A stretch of 7,625 nt of DNA, taken from positions 1 through 7,625 of the forward strand of contig CALWEB010000060.1 in NCBI GenBank assembly GCA_944376955.1, in the 5' to 3' direction. The DNA is from an uncultured Agathobaculum sp. (GTDB lineage: Bacteria > Bacillota > Clostridia > Oscillospirales > Butyricicoccaceae). The notes below the pieces were generated by a model, which was not told where the DNA came from, did not search any database, and worked only from the letters and a program-made list of their open reading frames with translations. The translations under genes were made by a program, and so were the position numbers. Positions 1 to 5,354 of this stretch are shown here, one piece after another (position 1 is the stretch's first letter; every line of letters begins with the position of its first letter).

Positions 1-155
1 GACCGGTACTGCGCAACGGAGGACCGTGAACCATGTCAGGCGGGGAACCGAGCAGCATTAAGCGGAAACCATCGTGTGCCGCAGAGCTGCCGATTTTGAG
101 CCCAAACCGCAGAAAGGCAGCCGGGCGTACGCTTTCGAATTGCCCGTGTGCGGTC
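1..155 (+). ncRNA. ffs: Signal recognition particle RNA (3' part, cut by window start)
   Basis: RNA scaffold of the signal recognition particle, which binds Ffh and targets nascent membrane proteins to the membrane. The conserved domain IV is readable. A GGAA tetraloop (44-47) is closed by CGG/CCG (41-43 with 48-50). Below it lies the hallmark symmetric loop, CAGG (37-40) facing AGCA (51-54), then the AGCAGCATTAAG stretch and GTGTGCCGCAG (75-85), as in the Bacillus scRNA. GTGAACCATGTCAGG (26-40) is also close to the Bacillus form. The 5' part, including any Alu-type domain, lies upstream of the window, so large or small type cannot be settled. The 3' end is set near 155 by resemblance to the usual ending and is uncertain by perhaps 10-20 bases. 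Its position just before dnaX matches the order common in Firmicutes. Confidence 0.9.
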
Positions 156-177
156 TTGTGGGGCGTTGAACAGGTTT

Positions 178-450
178 CGCTGGAAACCACGGTTTCCAGC
201 GAGTGGGATGTACCGGGCGGATGCCCGGCTACATCCGAACGGGACAAAAGTTCCGCTGGGCGAAACTTTTGCTCCGACTGGTATAAAAACCCACGCGCAT
301 GTCGCGGGTTTTTATGGACCAAATAACCGCGCGATGCGCGGAGGAGTCCGGTAAAGCTGGACTTTCGATGAAAACCGCATTGCGGTTTTCTATGAAATGG
401 CGCGCTTGGCGCGCAGAGAGAACGCTGGGAGGCGGGCTTGCGCCCGCCTC
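178..450 (+). repeat. Stem-loop array 1: nine consecutive hairpins between SRP RNA and dnaX
   Basis: Nine inverted repeats follow one another almost without gaps. H1 is 178-188/191-201 (11 bp). H2 is 206-218/223-236 (13 bp, one bulge). H3 is 245-252/264-271, with an inner 3-bp stem. H4 is 283-292/306-315 (10 bp). H5 is 327-332/336-341 (6 bp). H6 is 345-351/357-363 (7 bp, one G-T). H7 is 370-378/382-390 (9 bp). H8 is 400-405/409-414 (6 bp). H9 is 429-437/442-450 (9 bp), the terminator. H3, H4 and H7 have A-rich 5' edges and T-rich 3' edges, like bidirectional terminators. No convincing ORF or promoter was found here. The order H1-H2-H3-H6-H7-H8-H9 is repeated in the array after prfC. Function is unknown; redundant termination, RNA protection and a mobile palindromic repeat are all possible. 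Confidence 0.85.
345..363 (+). repeat. Copy 1 of the CCGGYAAAGCTGG hairpin family
   Basis: Arms 345-351 and 357-363 enclose TAAAG. The core CCGGTAAAGCTGG matches copies at 5226-5256 (same strand) and 3184-3214 (opposite strand). The pair 347-361 is T:A here, C:G in the 5226 copy and G:C in the 3184 copy read on the minus strand. The stem is shorter than in the other two copies. Confidence 0.75.
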
Positions 451-454
451 TTTT
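429..454 (+). terminator. Intrinsic terminator just upstream of dnaX
   Basis: A perfect 9-bp GC-rich stem (GAGGCGGGC 429-437 with GCCCGCCTC 442-450) has a TTGC loop and is followed by TTTT (451-454). It would end transcription from the SRP RNA side. The dnaX start codon lies only 33 bases beyond the T run, with no recognisable promoter between, so some transcription probably passes it. Confidence 0.75.
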
Positions 455-487
455 GTGGTATCACGGGCAGGGAAAGGAGTTGAGCGC

Positions 488-2146
488 ATGTATCAGGCGC
501 TGTACCGCAAATGGCGGCCGCAGACCTTTGCGGATGTGATCGGCCAGCAGCATATTACGGACACACTGCGTGCGCAGCTCCGGTCCGGGCGGTTGAGCCA
601 TGCTTATCTGTTCACCGGCACGCGCGGCACGGGTAAGACCACCTGCGCTAAGATATTGGCGCGCGCGGTCAACTGCGAGCATCCGGTCAATGGCGATCCG
701 TGCAACGAATGCGCGTCTTGCCGCGGCATTCTGGATGGCTCGGTGCTCGACGTGACCGAGATCGACGCGGCCTCCAACAATGGTGTGGACAACATCCGCG
801 ATCTGCGTGACGAGACACGTTACACACCCGCGCAAGTGAAAAAACGCGTATTTATCATCGACGAGGTACACATGCTCTCGACCGGCGCATTCAATGCGCT
901 GCTCAAAACGCTCGAGGAGCCGCCCGAGCATGTGCTGTTCATTTTGGCGACAACCGAACTGCATAAGGTGCCCGCAACCATCCTGTCGCGCTGCCAGCGG
1001 TTTGATTTCCGGCGCATTGGCGCGGAGGACATCGCGCGCCGTCTGCTGGATGTGGCCGCGGGCGAGGGCATCGGTCTGACCGAAGGTGCGGCGCGCCTGA
1101 TTGCGCGTCTGGCCGACGGCGCGATGCGCGACGCGCTCTCCATGCTGGACCGTGCGGCGGCTGCCGGCGCGGTGGATGAGCAGACTGTGACCGCAGCGCT
1201 GGGTGTTTTGGGGCAGGACGACGGCATCCGGCTGGCGGAACACCTGAAAACGGGAGATCTGGCCGCAGCAGTCGCGCTGATTGACGAATATTACAACGCA
1301 GGCCGTGATCTGGCTGCGGTATACGACCAGATGCTGGGACTCATCCGCGACGCATTGCTGGTCAAGACCAGCAAAACTGACGTCTCGGCGCTGATTTCCC
1401 CAGCGTATACGGTGAAAAGCCTGCAAAAGCTGTGCGACGGGCTGGCTGCGTCTACGCTCATCGCGTGGAGCCGGGTGATTGGGGAAGCGCTGGACCATAT
1501 GCGCAGCGCAGCGAACCGTCGTGTCGAGGCCGAGCTGTGTGCTGTGCGGCTATGCAGCTTGGGCGCGGAGCAGTATGATACCCTGAGCGGGCGCGTGGAA
1601 GCGCTCGAGGAAAAAATGAAACACGGTGTACCGGTGGCAGCGGCACCTGCACAGACGGCAGCGCCCGCGCGGCAGTCGGACGAGATGCCGCCTCCGCCGG
1701 GCGATGAGGACGCACCGCCCCCGCCGGATGATGGCGATGCGCCGGGCTGGGTAGCCGAGGAGATGGCGACAGGGCAGCCTGCGGCAAAGCCCAAGGCGGA
1801 GCAGCCCCGGCCGTCCGCAGCGGCATGGCCGCAGTGGACGCAGCTGCTCGAAGCACTGACCGGCAAGATCAACACGGGCGCACATACCAACCTCAAGCTA
1901 TCCGCCAAGGGCATTCTGGAGGACGGCGCGCTGGTCATCCTGTGTGAGGACGGCATCACTGCCATGCTCGCCAAGGCAGAATCGACGATGAAAGTCATCC
2001 GCGAGCAGGCAGCGGCGCTGGCAGGCGCGCCGATCAAGGTCAAGGTGCGCGAGGCTGGGGACGAGCCGGTACCACAAAAAAACGCCGCGGTCGAGGAGAT
2101 CATCGGCCGGGCGAAAGCATTTGATATTCAAGTAAAAGAACTTTGA
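488..2146 (+). CDS. dnaX: DNA polymerase III subunits gamma and tau (clamp loader ATPase)
   Basis: ATPase subunit of the clamp loader, which opens the beta sliding clamp and organises the replisome. The 552-aa protein starts MYQALYRKWRP, the standard DnaX N-terminus. AAGGAG (474-479) sits 8 bases before this ATG, which rules out the in-frame ATG at 299. Walker A is GTRGTGKT (44-51). A zinc module uses C63, C72, C75 and C78. Walker B is VFIIDE (121-126). Sensor 1 lies around ATTELHK (154-160) and the SRC arginine-finger motif is at 167-169. Sensor 2 is in GAMRDALSMLD (211-221). Domain III ends near 376, followed by a Pro/Asp-rich linker (about 382-445) and a C-terminal tau-type domain starting near W447. 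It heads the dnaX-ybaB-recR operon. The stop codon overlaps the ybaB ribosome binding site. Length suits a Gram-positive DnaX. No E. coli-type A AAA AAG frameshift signal is present. Confidence 0.97.
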   Translation: MYQALYRKWRPQTFADVIGQQHITDTLRAQLRSGRLSHAYLFTGTRGTGKTTCAKILARAVNCEHPVNGDPCNECASCRGILDGSVLDVTEIDAASNNGVDNIRDLRDETRYTPAQVKKRVFIIDEVHMLSTGAFNALLKTLEEPPEHVLFILATTELHKVPATILSRCQRFDFRRIGAEDIARRLLDVAAGEGIGLTEGAARLIARLADGAMRDALSMLDRAAAAGAVDEQTVTAALGVLGQDDGIRLAEHLKTGDLAAAVALIDEYYNAGRDLAAVYDQMLGLIRDALLVKTSKTDVSALISPAYTVKSLQKLCDGLAASTLIAWSRVIGEALDHMRSAANRRVEAELCAVRLCSLGAEQYDTLSGRVEALEEKMKHGVPVAAAPAQTAAPARQSDEMPPPPGDEDAPPPPDDGDAPGWVAEEMATGQPAAKPKAEQPRPSAAAWPQWTQLLEALTGKINTGAHTNLKLSAKGILEDGALVILCEDGITAMLAKAESTMKVIREQAAALAGAPIKVKVREAGDEPVPQKNAAVEEIIGRAKAFDIQVKEL

Positions 2147-2159
2147 GGAGGACATACAA

Positions 2160-2516
2160 ATGGCAAAGGGAAGAGGTTTTGGCGGCGGCTTCGGCGGCGG
2201 CATGAACATGCAGGCGATGATGAAGCAGGCGCAGAAGATGCAGGAGAACATGATGAAGGCGCAGGAGGAGATTGCGCAGATGGAAACCACCGGCACGGCG
2301 GGCGGCGGCATGGTAACCGCAACTGTGACCGGCACTTCTACGCTCAAATCCATTGAAATCAAGCCGGATGTGGTCGATCCGGACGATATCGACATGCTGC
2401 AGGATCTGGTGGTCGCGGCGGTCAACGAGGCACTGAAGGCGGCAAACGACAAGTCCCAGAGCCAGATGTCCGCGATCACCGGCGGCATGGGCGGTCTGGG
2501 CAGCGGCCTGTTCTGA
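2160..2516 (+). CDS. ybaB: Nucleoid-associated protein, YbaB/EbfC family
   Basis: Small DNA-binding protein that works as a dimer and coats the nucleoid. It is nearly always encoded between dnaX and recR. The 118-aa sequence has the family pattern. A Gly/Met-rich start (residues 3-16) leads into a long Met/Gln/Lys helix, MNMQAMMKQAQKMQENMMKA (15-34). The beta-rich core follows (GGGMVTATVTGTSTLKSIEI), then the conserved DDIDMLQDLVVAAVNEAL segment. The Gly-rich tail ends GGMGGLGSGLF. The AGGAGG ribosome binding site (2146-2151) overlaps the dnaX stop codon and lies 8 bases before the ATG. The TGA stop overlaps the recR ATG (TGATG, 2514-2518), suggesting coupled translation. Length is slightly above the usual 100-110 aa because of the Gly-rich ends. 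Confidence 0.95.
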   Translation: MAKGRGFGGGFGGGMNMQAMMKQAQKMQENMMKAQEEIAQMETTGTAGGGMVTATVTGTSTLKSIEIKPDVVDPDDIDMLQDLVVAAVNEALKAANDKSQSQMSAITGGMGGLGSGLF

Positions 2517-3115
2517 TGGACTTTTTCGCACCGCCGGTCGAACGGCTGATCGAGGAATTTGCAAAGCTGCCCGGCATCGGGCAGAAAACCGCGCAGCGGC
2601 TGGCGTTCCATGTGTTGGATCTGCCCAAAGAGGATGCTGAGCGTTTTGCCGATGCCATCCGCGAGGCCAAGGCGAAAACCTTCACCTGCAAGCGCTGTCA
2701 GAACCTGTCCGACAGCGAGCTTTGCCCGATCTGTTCCGACCAGACCCGCGACCAGAAAACCATTTGCGTGGTGGCGGAGCCGCGCGATGTGATCGCGTTT
2801 GAGCGCACCAAGGAATACCGTGGGCTGTACCATGTACTGCATGGCACGCTTTCCCCCATGGGACACATCGGGCCGGACGACATCCGCATCCGCGAGCTGG
2901 TGCAGCGCGTGGCGGACGAGGACACCGAGGAGGTTATCCTGGCCACCAATCCGGACACCGAGGGAGAGGCCACAGCCATGTACATTTCCCGCCTGCTGCA
3001 GCCCTTCGGCATCCGCATCACCCGCTTGGCTTATGGCATCCCGGTGGGCGGGCATCTGGAATATGTCGATGAGGTCACGCTGACGCGTGCGCTCGAAGGC
3101 CGGCGGGATTTATAA
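2516..3115 (+). CDS. recR: Recombination mediator protein RecR
   Basis: RecR works with RecO, and with RecF at gaps, to load RecA onto SSB-coated single-stranded DNA. All family parts are present in 199 aa, the usual length. The helix-hairpin-helix is LPGIGQKTAQRLAFHVL (18-34). A C4 zinc finger uses C58, C61, C70 and C73. The Toprim domain begins at about TICVVAEP (82-89), passes through HVLHGTLSPMGHIGPDDI and reaches ATNPDTEGEATA (143-154). The C-terminal segment is TRLAYGIPVGGHLEYVD (169-185), with the Walker B-like conserved end. The start codon shares one base with the ybaB stop, and no strong separate ribosome binding site is seen, so translation probably depends on reinitiation from ybaB. 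It is the last gene of the operon; the first hairpin downstream (3184-3214) could be its terminator. Confidence 0.97.
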   Translation: MDFFAPPVERLIEEFAKLPGIGQKTAQRLAFHVLDLPKEDAERFADAIREAKAKTFTCKRCQNLSDSELCPICSDQTRDQKTICVVAEPRDVIAFERTKEYRGLYHVLHGTLSPMGHIGPDDIRIRELVQRVADEDTEEVILATNPDTEGEATAMYISRLLQPFGIRITRLAYGIPVGGHLEYVDEVTLTRALEGRRDL

Positions 3116-3183
3116 GACGGCGTTTTCTGCTTTGTTTCTGCCTTTTACACGGCGTGGACGCGCATGAAAAAGGAGACGCTCCC

Positions 3184-3214
3184 ATCAAAAGGCCAGCTTT
3201 GCCGGCCTTTTGAT
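3184..3214. terminator. Bidirectional terminator-like hairpin after recR; inverted copy of the CCGGYAAAGCTGG family
   Basis: Arms ATCAAAAGGCC (3184-3194) and GGCCTTTTGAT (3204-3214) pair perfectly over 11 bp. The inner GC/GC pair encloses TTT, with one A-C mismatch (3195, 3203). A-tract, GC stem and T-tract would end transcription in either direction. Read on the minus strand the mismatch becomes a G-U pair, so the better folded RNA is the minus-strand one. That orientation also matches copies 345-363 and 5226-5256. Confidence 0.65.
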
Positions 3215-3363
3215 ACCCCGACCTCGCGGCCTTGCGCCGCGTCCGGGGGTATCGCAGGCCGGTTTCTCCGGAACCGGCTTGCGTAGACAGGGGGTATGGG
3301 ATACCCCCTGTCATACGCGAAGCGTATAAAACAGGAACGGCCGGACTTTCGTCCGGCCGTTCC
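3184..3363. repeat. Stem-loop array 2: six consecutive hairpins between recR and prfC
   Basis: The 399-base gap from 3116 to 3514 has no convincing gene. Its middle is a chain of inverted repeats. The first is 3184-3194/3204-3214. The second is a compound stem at 3214-3251, with inner arms 3225-3230/3236-3241 and outer TACCCC/GGGGTA. The third is 3254-3266/3270-3282 (13 bp with two wobble pairs). The fourth is 3286-3297/3301-3312 (12 bp, perfect). The fifth is 3313-3318/3322-3327 (6 bp). The sixth is 3334-3346/3351-3363 (13 bp, perfect, TTTC loop). The last has no T run, so it is not a classic terminator. The first hairpin is the inverse of members in arrays 1 and 3, so this array may be inserted in the opposite orientation. 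Positions 3116-3183 show only weak short inverted repeats. Confidence 0.85.
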
Positions 3364-3410
3364 CGCAATAAAAGGTAGGATAGAGAGTAGAAAGCAAGAA
3401 CATGTGGGGG

Positions 3411-3514
3411 GATCTTACACTTTCCACGTTTATTATGATATCGGGAAATTGTGAACATTCTGTGTACATTTCGCAACAAATTTTTGTTTTGTACGATCGG
3501 GAGGAAAAAAGCCA
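3411..3514 (+). promoter_or_regulatory. AT-rich leader of prfC, probable promoter region
   Basis: Base composition turns sharply AT-rich between array 2 and the prfC start, as expected for a promoter. TATTAT (3431-3436) is the best -10-like hexamer, but no good -35 box lies at the right distance, so no promoter is assigned. Two adjacent 11-base units, TGTGAACATTC (3450-3460) and TGTGTACATTT (3461-3471), match at 9 of 11 positions. The ribosome binding site GGGAGG (3499-3504) lies 10 bases before the GTG start. Confidence 0.35.
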
Positions 3515-5110
3515 GTGGCAGACCTGAAAAAAGAAATTGAGAACCGGCGCACATTTGCGATCATTTCGCATCCGGACGCTGGTAAAACCACCATTACGGA
3601 GAAGTTTTTGCTGTACGGCGGCGCCATTCAGGAAGCCGGTATGGTCAAGGGCAAGAAAAACAGCCGTCATGCCGTGTCCGACTGGATGGAGATTGAGAAG
3701 CAGCGCGGTATTTCGGTCACCTCTTCGGTGCTGCAGTTCCGCTATGAGGGCAAGTGCATCAACATCCTGGACACGCCCGGCCACCAGGACTTCTCCGAGG
3801 ACACCTACCGCACGCTGATGGCGGCAGACTCGGCGGTCATGGTCATTGACGCTTCCAAGGGCGTCGAGGCGCAGACGCGCAAGCTGTTCAAGGTGTGTGC
3901 CATGCGCGGCGTGCCGATTTTCACCTTTATCAACAAGATGGACCGTGAATCGCGCGACCCATATGAGCTGCTGGAGGAGATCGAGAACGAGCTGGGCATC
4001 GGCACTTATGCGGTCAACTGGCCGATCGGCTCGGGCAAGCGCTTCAAAGGTGTGTATGACCGCATGGATGACGAGGTCATCGCCTTCGAGGGCGCAGACT
4101 TCCGCCATGAGGTCAAGGCGCAGCGCCTGTCGATCGACGACCCCATCCTCGAGGGGCTGCTGCCCGAGGATCAGTACCAGACGCTGATCGACGACGTGGA
4201 GCTGCTTTCCGGCGCGGGCGATGAGTTTGACCTGAAAGCGGTGCATGAGGGCAAGCTGTCGCCGGTGTTCTTCGGTTCGGCGCTGACCAACTTTGGTGTC
4301 GAGCCGTTCCTGAAGAAGTTCTTGCAGATGACCCCGCCGCCGACCGCACGTACGGCCGACATCGGCGTCATCGACCCGTTTGAGGATCATTTTTCTGCCT
4401 TTGTGTTCAAGATTCAGGCCAACATGAACAAGGCGCATCGAGACCGCATCGCGTTCATGCGCATCTGCTCAGGCAAATTTGTGCGCGGGCAGGACGTGCT
4501 GCATGTGCAGAGCGGCAAAAAGATGGTACTCGCCGCGCCGCAGCAGCTGATGGCGCAAGACCGTTCGATTGTGGATGAGGCCTATGCAGGTGACATCATC
4601 GGCATTTTTGATCCGGGCGTGTTCTCGATTGGTGATACCGTGTGCGACCCCAAGCGCAAGTGCGTATTCTCCGGCATCCCGACCTTCGCGCCCGAACTGT
4701 TTGCTACCGTGCGTCAGAAAGACACGCTCAAGCGTAAGCAGTTTGTCAAGGGCGTGGAGCAGATCGCGCAGGAGGGCGCGATCCAGATCTTCCGCGAGCC
4801 GGGCGCCGGTATGGAGTCGGTTATCGTAGGCGTGGTGGGCGTACTGCAATTCGAGGTGTTGGAATACCGCCTGAAAAACGAGTACAATGTCGAAATCATC
4901 CGCGAGAACCTGCCCTATGAGCATGTGCGCTGGGTGGAAAATGACGAAGAAGGCTTTGATATCAAGGCATTGCAGCTGACCAGCGACACCAAGATTGTCG
5001 AGGATCTCAAGGGCAACAGCCTGCTGCTGTTCTCCTCACCGTGGAATATCACTTATGCGCTCGACCACAACGAAGGTCTGCGTCTGGCGGAGTTCGCGGA
5101 AAACGCATAA
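3515..5110 (+). CDS. prfC: Peptide chain release factor 3 (translational GTPase RF3)
   Basis: Cytoplasmic GTPase that removes RF1 or RF2 from the ribosome after peptide release. The 531-aa product is close to the usual length (529 aa in E. coli). GTPase motifs are intact. G1 is HPDAGKTT (19-26). G2 is RGISVTS (64-70). G3 is DTPGH (86-90) and G4 is NKMD (140-143). A G5-like SAL follows at 255-257. The insert SDWMEIEKQRGISVTSSVLQF and the segment FEVLEYRLKNEYNVEI near the C-terminus separate RF3 from EF-G. The start is GTG, giving MADLKKEIENRRTFAIISHPDAGKTT, with GGGAGG 10 bases upstream. It stands alone between two stem-loop arrays, so it is probably a single-gene transcript ending at the 5322-5350 terminator. 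RF3 is patchily present in bacteria, including Clostridia. Confidence 0.97.
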   Translation: MADLKKEIENRRTFAIISHPDAGKTTITEKFLLYGGAIQEAGMVKGKKNSRHAVSDWMEIEKQRGISVTSSVLQFRYEGKCINILDTPGHQDFSEDTYRTLMAADSAVMVIDASKGVEAQTRKLFKVCAMRGVPIFTFINKMDRESRDPYELLEEIENELGIGTYAVNWPIGSGKRFKGVYDRMDDEVIAFEGADFRHEVKAQRLSIDDPILEGLLPEDQYQTLIDDVELLSGAGDEFDLKAVHEGKLSPVFFGSALTNFGVEPFLKKFLQMTPPPTARTADIGVIDPFEDHFSAFVFKIQANMNKAHRDRIAFMRICSGKFVRGQDVLHVQSGKKMVLAAPQQLMAQDRSIVDEAYAGDIIGIFDPGVFSIGDTVCDPKRKCVFSGIPTFAPELFATVRQKDTLKRKQFVKGVEQIAQEGAIQIFREPGAGMESVIVGVVGVLQFEVLEYRLKNEYNVEIIRENLPYEHVRWVENDEEGFDIKALQLTSDTKIVEDLKGNSLLLFSSPWNITYALDHNEGLRLAEFAENA

Positions 5111-5116
5111 AAAACG

Positions 5117-5349
5117 TCGGCGGAAGCGTACAGCTTCCGCCGAGTGGGCTGTGCCGCGCGGGGCGCGGACAACGCCAAGATGCGATTTTGCGCGTCGCAA
5201 GCGGCACACAAAATCGCATCTTTGTATCAAAAGCCCGGCAAAGCTGGGCTTTTGATGAAAACAGGCCGCATTGTGCGGCCTGTTTTCTGTTTGATGCGCG
5301 GTGAACCGCGTAAAATAGAGTAAAAAGGCGGCCATCCGGCCGCCTTTTT
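5117..5349 (+). repeat. Stem-loop array 3: seven consecutive hairpins after prfC
   Basis: A chain of inverted repeats begins 6 bases after the prfC stop. H1 is 5117-5127/5133-5143 (11 bp, perfect). H2 is 5154-5159/5163-5168, with outer TGT/ACA and GGC/GCC pairs around a bulge. H3 is 5177-5190/5209-5222 (14 bp, perfect, with an 18-base loop). H4 is 5226-5239/5243-5256 (14 bp, one G-T). H5 is 5257-5270/5274-5287 (14 bp, perfect, TTG loop). H6 is 5297-5301/5306-5310. H7 is the terminator at 5322-5350. The order and linking sequence parallel array 1. GAGTGGG follows H1 in both arrays (201-207 and 5142-5148), and the H4-H5 pair corresponds to H6-H7 of array 1. Array 1 has two extra hairpins. No gene is seen here. 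Confidence 0.85.
5226..5256 (+). repeat. Copy 3 of the CCGGYAAAGCTGG hairpin family
   Basis: Arms ATCAAAAGCCCGGC (5226-5239) and GCTGGGCTTTTGAT (5243-5256) enclose AAA, with one G-T pair (5237, 5245). The A-tract, GC stem and T-tract give a bidirectional terminator shape. It differs from the inverted copy at 3184-3214 at just one base pair, which is C:G here (5234, 5248) and G:C there. Confidence 0.8.
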
Positions 5350-5350
5350 T
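5322..5350. terminator. Bidirectional intrinsic terminator between prfC and the minus-strand membrane gene
   Basis: A 7-bp perfect stem GGCGGCC (5327-5333) / GGCCGCC (5338-5344) has an ATCC loop, flanked by AAAAA (5322-5326) and TTTTTT (5345-5350). It ends prfC transcription on the plus strand. On the minus strand it lies right after the stop codon of the convergent gene (5355-5357). Confidence 0.9.
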
Positions 5351-5354
5351 GAAT

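Noticed and set aside
282..287. TATAAA as a -10 box for dnaX
   Set aside because: No -35-like hexamer is found 16-18 bases upstream, and the motif is part of a hairpin arm.
33..326. 97-aa open frame on the plus strand
   Set aside because: It lies over the SRP RNA and hairpin array and has no ribosome binding site; its sequence looks like translated structural RNA.
178..450. CRISPR array
   Set aside because: The units are palindromes of different sequence with almost no spacers, not identical direct repeats separated by unique spacers.
299..487. 63-residue N-terminal extension of DnaX starting at ATG 299
   Set aside because: It runs through the hairpin array and terminator, has no ribosome binding site, and the standard DnaX start MYQALYRKW has a good AAGGAG at the right distance.
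2076..2082. Run of seven A in dnaX as a frameshift site
   Set aside because: It lies near the C-terminus (codons CAA AAA AAC), so a shift there would not give a gamma-like product and the -1 heptamer pattern is poor.
461..4438. Long minus-strand open frames (461-1498, 1898-3055, 3311-4438)
   Set aside because: They are antisense to dnaX, ybaB-recR and prfC, are rich in Arg/His/Ala as expected of GC-rich shadows, and match no family I recognise.
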